Below are positions 46,447 to 55,400 of a DNA stretch of 64,000 nt, in pieces. Source of the DNA: Parabacteroides goldsteinii (lineage in GTDB: Bacteria > Bacteroidota > Bacteroidia > Bacteroidales > Tannerellaceae); NCBI RefSeq assembly GCF_015550595.1, contig NZ_JADNBB010000006.1:121877-185876 (forward strand), written 5' to 3'. The notes beneath the pieces are model-generated. The model had not been told where the DNA came from. It ran no database searches and worked only from the letters and a program-made list of their open reading frames with translations. The first letter of the stretch is position 1. The number at the start of each line of letters is the position of its first letter. Both the position numbers and the translations under genes were made by a program.

Positions 46447-47745
46447 TTATTTATTTTCTTCTGACCATTCATTAAACATCTCGATAGCTTTTGCCAGTAC
46501 CCCTGCCGATCCTTTGAAATGACCGGAACCGCTGGGTACACCACCCATGCCGTACCATTCGTAGAAACCCTTGTTTTTGATCACCCGGTCGATCATAGGA
46601 CGTACTTCTTCATAAGCTTCCTTTACCATACCGTTGGCTATAAGCTGCTGTATCATACGACCGCCGAACCAGGTCCAGTCGCCACCATTCTGATAGATAT
46701 AGGCTTTCGACATTCCTCCACGGAAAAAGTTTTCCGGATAAGTGGGATATAGGGTTAAGCCGATACTCGGCATACCTGACAGGCGGACGTTCTCGAGCAT
46801 CTGTGCATTGACGGTTGCAATTTCTTCCGGTGATAAAAGTCCGGCTTCGATAGCAATGGCTGTTCCTCCGTGATAGTGCACGTCCAATTCATTGAAACCT
46901 TCGGGTATCGGAGATTTTTCGGGATAGATATGTGGAATGAACTTCTGACGTTGCGCATCCCAGAGGTGCTTACGTACATTGTCGGCAATATGCTGGCGGA
47001 GTTCTTTCCAACGGAGCTTATCGGCTTCATCGGTAGTTATCTCGTCCATATAGTTGAGAGCGATGATGAACATGGCATTATCATATACGTCGATGGCCGG
47101 ATCTGACAGTTCGTTCATATCACAACCGAAGTCGTCGTTGGGCTGTACGTCTCCCCAGTCTGCCGTCATAGCACCATAGAGAAGGCCGTATTGCTCGTTA
47201 TACCGTTCTTTCATCAGATAGTCGATCATTCCGACCATGCGTTGGTAGACGGTACGACCGGCAACCGTTTCATTCAGAATAGAGGTGTCTCCGGTCTTGC
47301 GTATATACTTTCCTACGATATGGATCAATGAGGATTCCTGATCGGTTTCGACCGTATTCTTGAATGCGACATGGTCGGGCGCTGCCTCCGAATAATACGG
47401 GTGGTCATCACCCCAGGTGAAGTCAGTCTTTAACACGTAGCCGTCGATCATTTCATCGTTGGGTTGCTGAAGGGCAAAGAAAAGAAGGATAGCGTTACGA
47501 AGGTCGGCAGGGTTGCTTTCCTCACAGGCTACTTCTATAAATGTGTTCATATCGCGTGCCCATATCTGGGAGTAACCGCTTCCGGCATTGAAACCGCTAC
47601 GTATCACGGCACGGGCCATACTGTCGACTACATGTAGTGTATTGTCGTTACGGATTTCTTTTGCTAATTGTTGCGTGGGAGTGGGGCCTGCACAGGCGAT
47701 AAAACCGCTGCACAGGGTCATTAGTAACAAGTGTTTCTTTTTCAT
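46447..47745 (-). CDS. Six-hairpin glycosidase-like lipoprotein
   Basis: 432 residues. Lipobox FIACAG at about Cys18. The helical pattern with SGYSQIWARDMNTFIEVACEE, YGAMTADWGD and QNGGDWTWFGGRM is typical of (alpha/alpha)6-barrel glycosidases related to debranching or GH125-like enzymes. Acidic residues in ARDMN and DWGD are candidate catalytic ones. It opens the mannose operon, so an alpha-mannosidase role is plausible, but no firm family is claimed. Confidence 0.65.
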   Translation of the reverse strand: MKKKHLLLMTLCSGFIACAGPTPTQQLAKEIRNDNTLHVVDSMARAVIRSGFNAGSGYSQIWARDMNTFIEVACEESNPADLRNAILLFFALQQPNDEMIDGYVLKTDFTWGDDHPYYSEAAPDHVAFKNTVETDQESSLIHIVGKYIRKTGDTSILNETVAGRTVYQRMVGMIDYLMKERYNEQYGLLYGAMTADWGDVQPNDDFGCDMNELSDPAIDVYDNAMFIIALNYMDEITTDEADKLRWKELRQHIADNVRKHLWDAQRQKFIPHIYPEKSPIPEGFNELDVHYHGGTAIAIEAGLLSPEEIATVNAQMLENVRLSGMPSIGLTLYPTYPENFFRGGMSKAYIYQNGGDWTWFGGRMIQQLIANGMVKEAYEEVRPMIDRVIKNKGFYEWYGMGGVPSGSGHFKGSAGVLAKAIEMFNEWSEENK

Positions 47746-47768
47746 ATTATTTGTATTCTTATTTGGTG

Positions 47769-47776
47769 CAAAGATA
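47769..47776 (-). promoter_or_regulatory. -7 promoter box for the mannose operon
   Basis: TATCTTTG on the minus strand, 23 bp upstream of the ATG at 47745. It would drive the lipoprotein, isomerase, kinase and GH92 genes. Confidence 0.5.
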
Positions 47777-47843
47777 TTCTATTGCTAAGGATTAAATGCT
47801 TTCATTTATTGCGAAAGTCTTATACTATCTTACTATAAATAAA

Positions 47844-47898
47844 AAAGGTGAAAGTTAACCTTTGCCGGAATGTTTGGCTAAGGTTAACTTTCACCTTT
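47844..47898. terminator. Intrinsic terminator after the GH2 gene
   Basis: An 18-bp perfect stem with a 19-base loop. It is followed by T-rich sequence on the minus strand. Confidence 0.8.
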
Positions 47899-47914
47899 CT
47901 ATTTATATACCGGA

Positions 47915-50893
47915 TCAGAAAATGATCTCTATCTTTCCGTAACAGGGAGTAGCTTCAAGAGTTTTACAATAGTTACCCCAAGCTATTTCAGGGTAGTCCC
48001 AGCGGTTATTCACATAGAGGATCAACTGGCCGTCGGCTCGTTTATTGGAGCGGCAGGCTACGGACGCATCGGGGGAGATAACGGACAGTCCGTCTCCGGT
48101 AGCTGGCGAAAGGGTGTAGAAGTAGATGTTTTCCTTCATGCCTTTGGCTTTCCGGGTGAGCGGACGGTCACAGTTGGCTCCGGCGTCGGCCCAATAATAG
48201 TAGTCGTGGGTATCATCGGCCCAGGGTTGATCGGGACGGGCTCCATAGGCTACTTTATTAGGATTGTAAAGGGAGGTGCTGCCTTCGTTACCTGCAAATT
48301 CACCGGCCGGGTAATAACTCCAGTGGCCTTTACGTTTCCATGACAATTGATCTATTGTTTCGGGCAGGTAGAACGAGAGACCGGTTTCACGCAGGAAGCC
48401 GTTAGGTTGCCCGTCAGTCAGGTAGTTGATTTCCATTTTCCCCTCCGACGAGATAAGGATACGGATGTCGGTACGGACGTTCCGGTAACTGCCTGTTAAA
48501 GAGACAAGGATGTTGCTGCCGCGCTTTTCACAGGTGATATTTTCCTTCTTCCAGTCTGCCTCCGAAGTAATGAACTTGGTTGCGCTCTTGCGTACTTCGG
48601 CTCCGGTCAGATGGTTCAGATTGATGTCGAGATTCAGGAAGGGGCCTTTTTCGATAAGGGTCTTACCGTCGACGGTGGCGTTGTCGATCAGTCCGGTTTC
48701 CTTGCTGAAGGGGATTTCAAAGCCGTTACCTTTCACCACGAAGCGATCGGAGGTTTCTTCCAGCTGAAGTGCTCCCTTATGAGTTGGCTGCGGAAGAGCA
48801 ACTACCGGCTGTCCGAGCGTAACAAGAAAGGCATCGATAAGTTCGTTGTCGGCATCAAGGAAGCTGACAAGTAAATCGCTACCTGCTTTCCAGTCTTCCG
48901 ACGGGATGACCAGAAGGCCTTTCTGATGCGGTTCGACGACAGGAGATACGGCTTCTTTCTCTACACCATTATTATATGTATAGCGGACTTTTACTTCATT
49001 GAGGTTCGTATGGTCAAAACGGTTGTAGACTGGAAGGATCAAACGTTCTCCGGTGGTAAAGTCGCTAACCTGTCCCGTTAACAGACGGATGGGCGAATAG
49101 GCTTTCTTGGTAGACCAAAACTCCGGTTTCTCCCGGCGCCATACATCTACAATTCCCCATTCACCGTAACCTACACAGTTTCCCTGATAATCTTCGGGTT
49201 TGGCGGTACGGGCAAATTCTTTCCAGAAGGAAGTACCCTTTTTAGGCTCGGGCAACATAAATGTTTCGTCGATATATCCCCAGATAGCACCGCCCAGACC
49301 ACCGGGAGCATCGAACAGGCCGCTCCACATCTTATCGAGGGAGATACCCCAGAACTCGCGGATATTCGGATCGTCCTGCAATGTTTTATAGGTATAACAA
49401 GCCGGATGTGCCCATTCGTCGAACAGAGCCGGGATACCATGTCCCTGGAAGTTACGGGTGGCACGTCCCCACTGGTTCAGATTTCCATCCACATCCTGAT
49501 AATGCATGCTCAGAATATCATATATAGGCTTCTTCTCGCCTACCGACCCCGGATAACTGAAGATAACGGGGCGAGTCGTATCGGTTGCCTTCACCCAGTC
49601 CCAACAGAGCTGGAAGTTCTTGCCGTAGACACTTTCGTTGCCGATCGACCAGAAAAGGATGGACGGGTGTGAACGGAACGACTTTACCATCTCACGGCAT
49701 TGGGAAAGATAGCGGGGGGTAAACTCGGCACTGTCTTGTGTCTTACCCGGAGCATAGTTCTTCTGACGATAGGTATCGACAAAACAAACAGCCGTTTCGC
49801 ACTCTACGTAGATACCGAACCGGTCGCAATACTCGAGGAACTTTTCAGAAGGGGGATAGTGCGAAGTACGCACGAAGTTCATATTCGATTGTTTAAAACG
49901 GATGGCATCGAGACTGTCGAGTTCGGCAGTCGTGGTACGTCCCAGCGTGGGATGGATATCGTGGCGGCAGGCTCCACGTAATTTAACGGGAAGGCCGTTT
50001 ACAAGCATACGGTCTTTTACTATCTTCACATCACGGAAACCGATCCGTTTACTGAAACGGGTCAGTTCCTTGCCTCCCTCCCGGATGGATACGGCCAGGG
50101 TATAAAGGTTCGGATGTTCGGCATCCCATTTCAAGGGATTGCGTACGGACAGCTCGTTGCTATTTCCGTTTTCCTTCAACGGGAAAGTTGCTTGCGGCAA
50201 TGAAACGTTGCGGCCCGAAGGATCAGTCAGCGTGTAAGCCACTTCGGCATTACCGGATGTTTTACCCTGATAAGAAACTTTCAGTACGGCATCTTTATAA
50301 AGAGTGTCGAGATGAGTTTCGGCCGAGAAATCGTAAAGACAGGTTTCCGGTAAGGCAAAAACCGTAACGTCGCGCAAAATACCGCCGATCGGATGATGTC
50401 CGTAGCCGGAAGCATAAGAAATATCATCGATACGGTCGGTGATCTCCAGCTGTATCTCATTTTTCTTTCCGGGATGTACAAACCCGGTAACATCGGTTTC
50501 CCAACGGGTGAAACCGCCATGATGTTCGCGAACCTCCTTGCCGTTTACCCAAAGGCGCGCATGACTGTAAACGCCGTCGAAACGAAGTATCGTACGTTTC
50601 CCTTTATAATCGGCTGGAAGAGTGAACGATTTACGATACAGATAAGGTGTATCATGTTTAATGGCGTAGCCTTGCATAGCCAGTTCGCCGGGAACCTGTA
50701 CGTTACTCCACTTTCCTTTGTCATCGTAACGGAACTGCCATGTACCGCTCAATAATATCGAAGAGTTGTTCACCCCGCTTATCTCGCAAGGGATCAGGTA
50801 AGCCGACTCCGGAGACAATGTCCCGGAAGTATCGGCCGCCAATAAACCCTGCCCCATAAACAGACAGGCACTAAGAAGAAATGTCTTATTCAT
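47915..50893 (-). CDS. GH2-family beta-glycosidase
   Basis: 992 residues with a signal peptide. The sugar-binding domain has YRKSFTLP and VNGKEVREHHGGFTRWETDVT. The immunoglobulin-like domain is followed by the catalytic barrel with RTSHYPPSEKFLEYCDRFG, the acid/base in FWSIGNESV and the nucleophile in ALFDEWAHP. A C-terminal beta-galactosidase-type domain follows. Beta-galactosidase is likelier than beta-mannosidase from these motifs, but related GH2 members act on other sugars. It is 19 bp after the symporter gene, in one transcript. Confidence 0.85.
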   Translation of the reverse strand: MNKTFLLSACLFMGQGLLAADTSGTLSPESAYLIPCEISGVNNSSILLSGTWQFRYDDKGKWSNVQVPGELAMQGYAIKHDTPYLYRKSFTLPADYKGKRTILRFDGVYSHARLWVNGKEVREHHGGFTRWETDVTGFVHPGKKNEIQLEITDRIDDISYASGYGHHPIGGILRDVTVFALPETCLYDFSAETHLDTLYKDAVLKVSYQGKTSGNAEVAYTLTDPSGRNVSLPQATFPLKENGNSNELSVRNPLKWDAEHPNLYTLAVSIREGGKELTRFSKRIGFRDVKIVKDRMLVNGLPVKLRGACRHDIHPTLGRTTTAELDSLDAIRFKQSNMNFVRTSHYPPSEKFLEYCDRFGIYVECETAVCFVDTYRQKNYAPGKTQDSAEFTPRYLSQCREMVKSFRSHPSILFWSIGNESVYGKNFQLCWDWVKATDTTRPVIFSYPGSVGEKKPIYDILSMHYQDVDGNLNQWGRATRNFQGHGIPALFDEWAHPACYTYKTLQDDPNIREFWGISLDKMWSGLFDAPGGLGGAIWGYIDETFMLPEPKKGTSFWKEFARTAKPEDYQGNCVGYGEWGIVDVWRREKPEFWSTKKAYSPIRLLTGQVSDFTTGERLILPVYNRFDHTNLNEVKVRYTYNNGVEKEAVSPVVEPHQKGLLVIPSEDWKAGSDLLVSFLDADNELIDAFLVTLGQPVVALPQPTHKGALQLEETSDRFVVKGNGFEIPFSKETGLIDNATVDGKTLIEKGPFLNLDINLNHLTGAEVRKSATKFITSEADWKKENITCEKRGSNILVSLTGSYRNVRTDIRILISSEGKMEINYLTDGQPNGFLRETGLSFYLPETIDQLSWKRKGHWSYYPAGEFAGNEGSTSLYNPNKVAYGARPDQPWADDTHDYYYWADAGANCDRPLTRKAKGMKENIYFYTLSPATGDGLSVISPDASVACRSNKRADGQLILYVNNRWDYPEIAWGNYCKTLEATPCYGKIEIIF

Positions 50894-50912
50894 ATGTATG
50901 TTGTTTTAATTA

Positions 50913-52466
50913 TTACCACCAGAACCAATAGAATGCTATCAATATAGCTATCACGATCAGTGACATGATATTGAACATGCGACTCGTATGGAACAACCCC
51001 GGCCGGTGCGTCGTATAAACATTCTCCATCGGCTTGCGACTACCCAGCAGGACAATCAATCCACAACAGAGGAAGAAGACGATCATCATACGATCCATCC
51101 ACGGCAAACCGGGACAGAGAAACTTCATCAAGGTAGAGAATACAAACGATCCGAAAGCAGCCGCCAGCGCCCCGTTTGCCGTAGCTCGTTTATAGAAGAA
51201 CCCGGCCAGGAAGATAGACAAGGCACCCGGACTGATAAATCCTGTAAATTCCTGAATATACTGGAAAGCCTGATCCAGTCCCGACAACATCGGAGCGATC
51301 AATACGGCAACCAGCAGCGACAGGAAACTAGCCCATCTTCCGGTCTTCACCAGCTCATGCTGTCCGGCTTCCTTACGGAAAAAAGACTTATAAATGTCCA
51401 TCGTAAAGATCGTAGATATACTGTTCATCATCGAAGCCAGCGAACTGACAATCGCTGCCGTCAGCGCCGCAAAAGCGACACCCTTCACGCCTACCGGAAG
51501 CAGGTTGCTGAGCAGCCAGGGATAAGCCTCATCCGACTTTTCCAGCGGAGCATTCAATGCAAAGGCTGCAATTCCGGGAATAACTACCAGCAACGGTACC
51601 AGCAGTTTGATAAATCCGGCGAACAGCATCCCGTTCTGCGCCTCTCCTACCGACTTGGCAGCCAGGGCACGTTGAATAATATATTGGTTACATCCCCAGT
51701 AATAGAGGTTTGCCACCCACAGTCCCCCGATAATAACAGAAATACCGGGCAGGTCTTTGTAACTCGGATGCGACTTATCAAGGATCAGATGGAACTTATC
51801 TCCAGCCTGTGCATACAGGTTCGTGACGCCTTGCCACACTCCTTCACCGGCTCCCAGCAAGTCTAAAGCAATATAGGTCGTTATCAATCCGCCTCCAATA
51901 AGGAAGATAACCTGGACCACATCAGTCAAAGCTACCGCCTTCAAACCTCCGTAGATAGAGTATATGCCGGCAAAAGCAGCCAGCCCGACCACACCCCAAA
52001 ACAGCGGGACACCCATCACCTTTTCGATGGTAAGTGCTCCAAGATAGAGAATCGAAGTCAGGTTGATAAAGATAAAGACAGCCAGCCAGAAGATAGCCAT
52101 GACCGTTTTTACCCGTTTATCGAAACGTTCTTCCAGAAACTGCGGCATCGTGAATATCTTCTTCTCCAGAAAGATCGGTATAAAGTATTTGGCAACGATG
52201 ATCAACCCCAATGCGGCAATCCATTCATAAGTAGCCATTGCCAGCCCGATCGCATATCCGGAACCGGACATACCGACAAATTGTTCGGCAGAGATGTTTG
52301 ACGCGATGATCGAAGCACCGATCGCCCACCAGGCAAGTCCGCGTCCGGCAAGGAAATAATCGCCGGCATCCCGTTCTTCTCCCTTTTTCTTTCGTGAGAC
52401 AAACAGTCCGACAAAAAGAATCAAGGCGCAGTAAGCAATAAAAACAATCAGATCTATTGTGTTCAT
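50913..52466 (-). CDS. Sodium:solute symporter (SSS/SGLT family)
   Basis: 517 residues, about 13 membrane helices. The family motif GRGLAWWAIGASIIASNISAEQ appears in the first two helices, and FAGIYSIYGGLKAVALTDVVQ and the sodium-site helix IVSSLASMMNSISTIF follow. SGLT-type relatives import sugars with sodium. It is read with the GH2 gene downstream. Upstream lies the four-palindrome array, so sugar-dependent control there is plausible. Confidence 0.9.
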   Translation of the reverse strand: MNTIDLIVFIAYCALILFVGLFVSRKKKGEERDAGDYFLAGRGLAWWAIGASIIASNISAEQFVGMSGSGYAIGLAMATYEWIAALGLIIVAKYFIPIFLEKKIFTMPQFLEERFDKRVKTVMAIFWLAVFIFINLTSILYLGALTIEKVMGVPLFWGVVGLAAFAGIYSIYGGLKAVALTDVVQVIFLIGGGLITTYIALDLLGAGEGVWQGVTNLYAQAGDKFHLILDKSHPSYKDLPGISVIIGGLWVANLYYWGCNQYIIQRALAAKSVGEAQNGMLFAGFIKLLVPLLVVIPGIAAFALNAPLEKSDEAYPWLLSNLLPVGVKGVAFAALTAAIVSSLASMMNSISTIFTMDIYKSFFRKEAGQHELVKTGRWASFLSLLVAVLIAPMLSGLDQAFQYIQEFTGFISPGALSIFLAGFFYKRATANGALAAAFGSFVFSTLMKFLCPGLPWMDRMMIVFFLCCGLIVLLGSRKPMENVYTTHRPGLFHTSRMFNIMSLIVIAILIAFYWFWW

Positions 52467-52494
52467 GGTATTAATATTCGTTATCTAATTATTT

Positions 52495-52576
52495 TGCCAT
52501 GCCTTTGGCAAAACACTGCCATTACAGTGGCAAAGCTCTGCCAAAGGCATGGCAGAGTTCTGCCACAAGTATGGCA
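52495..52576. promoter_or_regulatory. Array of four palindromes with an exact 22-bp period
   Basis: The pattern TGCCA-N6-TGGCA occurs at 52495-52510, 52517-52532, 52539-52554 and 52561-52576. Every half-site repeats at exactly 22 bp, about two turns of DNA. Neighbouring units 1 and 3 also form a perfect 16-bp inverted repeat. It lies between the end of the SDR gene (52582) and the start of the symporter gene. It may be a cooperative operator array or a structured leader. 22 is not a multiple of three, so it is not coding. Confidence 0.7.
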
Positions 52577-52581
52577 AAACC

Positions 52582-53373
52582 CTATTCATCTTGCATCAGA
52601 GCCGACCGGCCGCCGTCCATCAGGATCGTTGTCCCACTAATGAAACGTGCCATAGGCGATGCAAGATAGACACAGAGATCACCCACTTCCTCTACTGTCC
52701 CGATCCGTTTGACCGGATGCAGATTGATCGTACGTTGCCGTTCCTCCCGGGCATCCGGGAAAGAGTCGAACCAAGTATCGTTGCCTGCCGTATCGATGAA
52801 GCCCGGAGCGACACCAACCGTACGGATAGCCGGTCCCCATTCGATCGCCAGGTTACGAACCAGGCCGGTGATCGCTGTTTTTGTCACACTATACGGAAAG
52901 CATCCGGGAATCGTTCCGAAAGCATGATTGGAGGTCATCAGCAGGATAACACCTTCCCCACTCTGCTCCAGGTAGGGCTTGCATAACTTCGATAAACGCC
53001 AATGGGATGCCAGGTTCAAATCAAGGTTATACTGCCAGCGTTCTTCCGTACATCCTCCCGCCCCTTCAAAGACATTCATTCCTGCACTGGAAACCAGAAT
53101 ATCCAACCGTCCGAAAGTACGTATCGTTTCCTCCACCAGTTGCTCCAATTGTTCGGGACAAGTCACATCGGTCTGCACATACAGCGCCCGGACTCCCTGT
53201 GATTCGACAGCCTCCCGGAAAGCGACCGCCGATTGATCCTCCGCCGCTTTTCGAGCACATCCGGCAACATGAGCTCCTGCCCGGGCAAACTCTCGGGCAG
53301 TACCCAGACCGATACCGGATGATACGCCGGTAACAAGCACTACTTTATCTTTATAATCTATTGTAAAACTCAT
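52582..53373 (-). CDS. SDR-family oxidoreductase
   Basis: 263 residues. The cofactor loop is VTGVSSGIGLGTA, then LVSSAGMN and the catalytic YSVTKTA (Tyr-x3-Lys). The C-terminal SPMARFISGTTILMDGG closes the fold. Classical short-chain dehydrogenase. It shares an operon with a sugar-acid dehydratase and an aldolase, so oxidation of a sugar to its lactone or of a keto-sugar acid is a reasonable guess. The gap to the dehydratase gene is 4 bp. Confidence 0.85.
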   Translation of the reverse strand: MSFTIDYKDKVVLVTGVSSGIGLGTAREFARAGAHVAGCARKAAEDQSAVAFREAVESQGVRALYVQTDVTCPEQLEQLVEETIRTFGRLDILVSSAGMNVFEGAGGCTEERWQYNLDLNLASHWRLSKLCKPYLEQSGEGVILLMTSNHAFGTIPGCFPYSVTKTAITGLVRNLAIEWGPAIRTVGVAPGFIDTAGNDTWFDSFPDAREERQRTINLHPVKRIGTVEEVGDLCVYLASPMARFISGTTILMDGGRSALMQDE

Positions 53374-53377
53374 ATGC

Positions 53378-54547
53378 TTAAATATAGAAGTTTTCAGGAG
53401 CGTTCGTTGTTATACCCGGATGTTTTTCCATCTCTTCTTCTACGAGATCCACTCCCAGACCGGGACGGTCGGATAAGTGCAGATGACCGTCGTACACCAT
53501 CTCAGCGATCGGATGATCGATCACCGTATCTCTCCAGGGAACATCATTGAACATAAATTCCTGACGGAAGAAATTAGGAATTGCAGCACACACATGTGAA
53601 GAAGCAAGCGTCGATAAAGGCCCGTTCGGGTTATGGGGAGCGATCAGGACGTTGTAGGCCTCTGCCATCGTTGCCATCCGCTTCATTTCAGACGGTCCGC
53701 CGCAACGGGTAATGTCCGGCATGATGACATCGCACACGTGTTTTTCCAACAAAGAACGGATACCGAAGCGGGTATAATGGCGTTCCCCTACGCAGATAGC
53801 GACATCGGAAGGGATACGTTCACGCATGGCACGCAAGGTCTGCGAACTTTCCGGTCCGGCAGGTTCCTCATACCAGGTAATATCCAGCTTCGCCAGACGT
53901 TCGGCCATCTTCACCGCCACCCGGTAATTCAGCATGGCATGCGTCTCGATCATAATATCGAACTCCGGTCCCACCGCATCACGTACCGCCTTCGATACGT
54001 CGAAAGCCAGGTCTTGTTGTTCTGCCGTCAGAGTCAGATTGGAAGCCAGGTCTTCCCCGTAGAAATAGTTCGTATGTGCGAACGGGTCGAACTTCAGTCC
54101 GGTAAAACCGGCTTCTTTTACCCGTAATGCTTGTTCAGTATAATCTTTTGCATTATGTCCGCCACCGGTAAACCAGTAGTTCGCATACAATAATATATCT
54201 TTCCGGTAAGCACCGCCCAACAATTCATAGCAGGGGACACCCATCACTTTTGCCTTCAGGTCGAGCAAAGCCATGTCGATACCGCTGATAGCACATAAGC
54301 TGGCACCGTACGGACCGATCCAGTTAAGATCGCGATAGAGCTTCGTCCAGATAAAATCCGTCTTCATCGGATCAAGGCCGATGATGCGCTGCCCTACATG
54401 TTTGGCTGCTTCGAAAACGATCGGGCTTCCCGGCCAGTTTGTAGCTTCACCTACTCCGGTATACCCTTCATCCGTATATATTTTGAGTAACGTCCAATTG
54501 TATTTGATACCTTGTACCAACCATACTTTAACATCTGTGATTTTCAT
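53378..54547 (-). CDS. Enolase-superfamily sugar-acid dehydratase (ManD/galactonate type)
   Basis: 389 residues. The capping domain is followed by a barrel with LKFDPF, metal-binding IMIETH, WYEEP and VGERHYTRFG, then the base region IAPHNPNGP. This is the mandelate racemase/muconate lactonising group that dehydrates aldonic acids to 2-keto-3-deoxy acids. The first metal ligand reads Glu-Thr-His where many relatives have Asp-x-His. The exact sugar acid is not known. RraA follows upstream by 16 bp. Confidence 0.82.
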   Translation of the reverse strand: MKITDVKVWLVQGIKYNWTLLKIYTDEGYTGVGEATNWPGSPIVFEAAKHVGQRIIGLDPMKTDFIWTKLYRDLNWIGPYGASLCAISGIDMALLDLKAKVMGVPCYELLGGAYRKDILLYANYWFTGGGHNAKDYTEQALRVKEAGFTGLKFDPFAHTNYFYGEDLASNLTLTAEQQDLAFDVSKAVRDAVGPEFDIMIETHAMLNYRVAVKMAERLAKLDITWYEEPAGPESSQTLRAMRERIPSDVAICVGERHYTRFGIRSLLEKHVCDVIMPDITRCGGPSEMKRMATMAEAYNVLIAPHNPNGPLSTLASSHVCAAIPNFFRQEFMFNDVPWRDTVIDHPIAEMVYDGHLHLSDRPGLGVDLVEEEMEKHPGITTNAPENFYI

Positions 54548-54563
54548 TGTCTATCTGATTTTA

Positions 54564-55256
54564 TTACATGATTCCAAACTGATCGAAGGCATCGCGAGCC
54601 TTCATTCCTTCCTGTATCTTCTTTAATACCATCCGTTCGCCACGGGCTTTTTCCAATGCGCGGGTAAAGACTTCCTCTTCGATGCTGCGCGGAACAACGC
54701 ATACGCCGTCTATATCTCCTATCAGCATATCGCCATCGTTAATACGCACACCATCCATTTCGATAGGCACGCGATAATCTATCACCTTTCCTCTCGGTGC
54801 CTGGTCTTGTGCATAAGGTCCGTAAGAGAAGCAAGGGAAGTCGAGTGCTAGGATTCCTTTCGTATCGCGTGAATAACCATTCACCACAGCACCGGCTGCT
54901 TTGCACTGCATAGCCCGGGCACTCATCAACTCGCCCCACAAGGCGTAACAGGGAGACGAACCGGAACAAACATAGACTTCATCTTCTTTCAGATCATCCA
55001 ACGCTTCGAGCATCAATCCGAAAGAACGTTTCAATAGAGGATTCTCCCCGCATTCTTTTCCATGTTCCAACACATCTGCTTCCAGCACTGTCATTGCACG
55101 TCCGACAACCAGCATGTCGTCACGAAGCGGACGTATCTGCGGGGGAAGAAACTGACGGGTATATCCCATCTTATCCATAATGTCACCGATCACTGCGGTA
55201 TAAAGCTCTTCTTTTATCAAAGAGAACAGGGCTTTATCATCTTTCCATTCTTTCAT
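54564..55256 (-). CDS. RraA-family aldolase-like protein
   Basis: 230 residues. The core AVVNGYSRDTKGI has the Arg-Asp pair used by HMG/CHA-type aldolases, and GDIDGVCVVPR is the family's C-terminal mark. Such proteins cleave 4-hydroxy-2-keto acids to pyruvate plus an aldehyde or decarboxylate oxaloacetate; RNase E inhibition is the alternative role. The sugar-acid setting favours aldolase. First gene of the three-gene operon. Confidence 0.82.
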   Translation of the reverse strand: MKEWKDDKALFSLIKEELYTAVIGDIMDKMGYTRQFLPPQIRPLRDDMLVVGRAMTVLEADVLEHGKECGENPLLKRSFGLMLEALDDLKEDEVYVCSGSSPCYALWGELMSARAMQCKAAGAVVNGYSRDTKGILALDFPCFSYGPYAQDQAPRGKVIDYRVPIEMDGVRINDGDMLIGDIDGVCVVPRSIEEEVFTRALEKARGERMVLKKIQEGMKARDAFDQFGIM

Positions 55257-55302
55257 TTTTACTATAGTTTATCAGTATTCATATATTCCATTCTACTGAT
55301 CA

Positions 55303-55310
55303 CAAAGTTA
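55303..55310 (-). promoter_or_regulatory. -7 promoter box for the sugar-acid operon
   Basis: TAACTTTG on the minus strand, 46 bp upstream of the RraA gene's ATG. It would serve the three sugar-acid genes and possibly the symporter and GH2 genes too. Confidence 0.5.
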
Positions 55311-55400
55311 GCCGGAGTATACAAAAAGGGAATAGGAAAACCGATCTTCAATGTATGCAAGTAGGACCTTTTAAGGGGAAAAAGTGTACAAAACGGAAAA

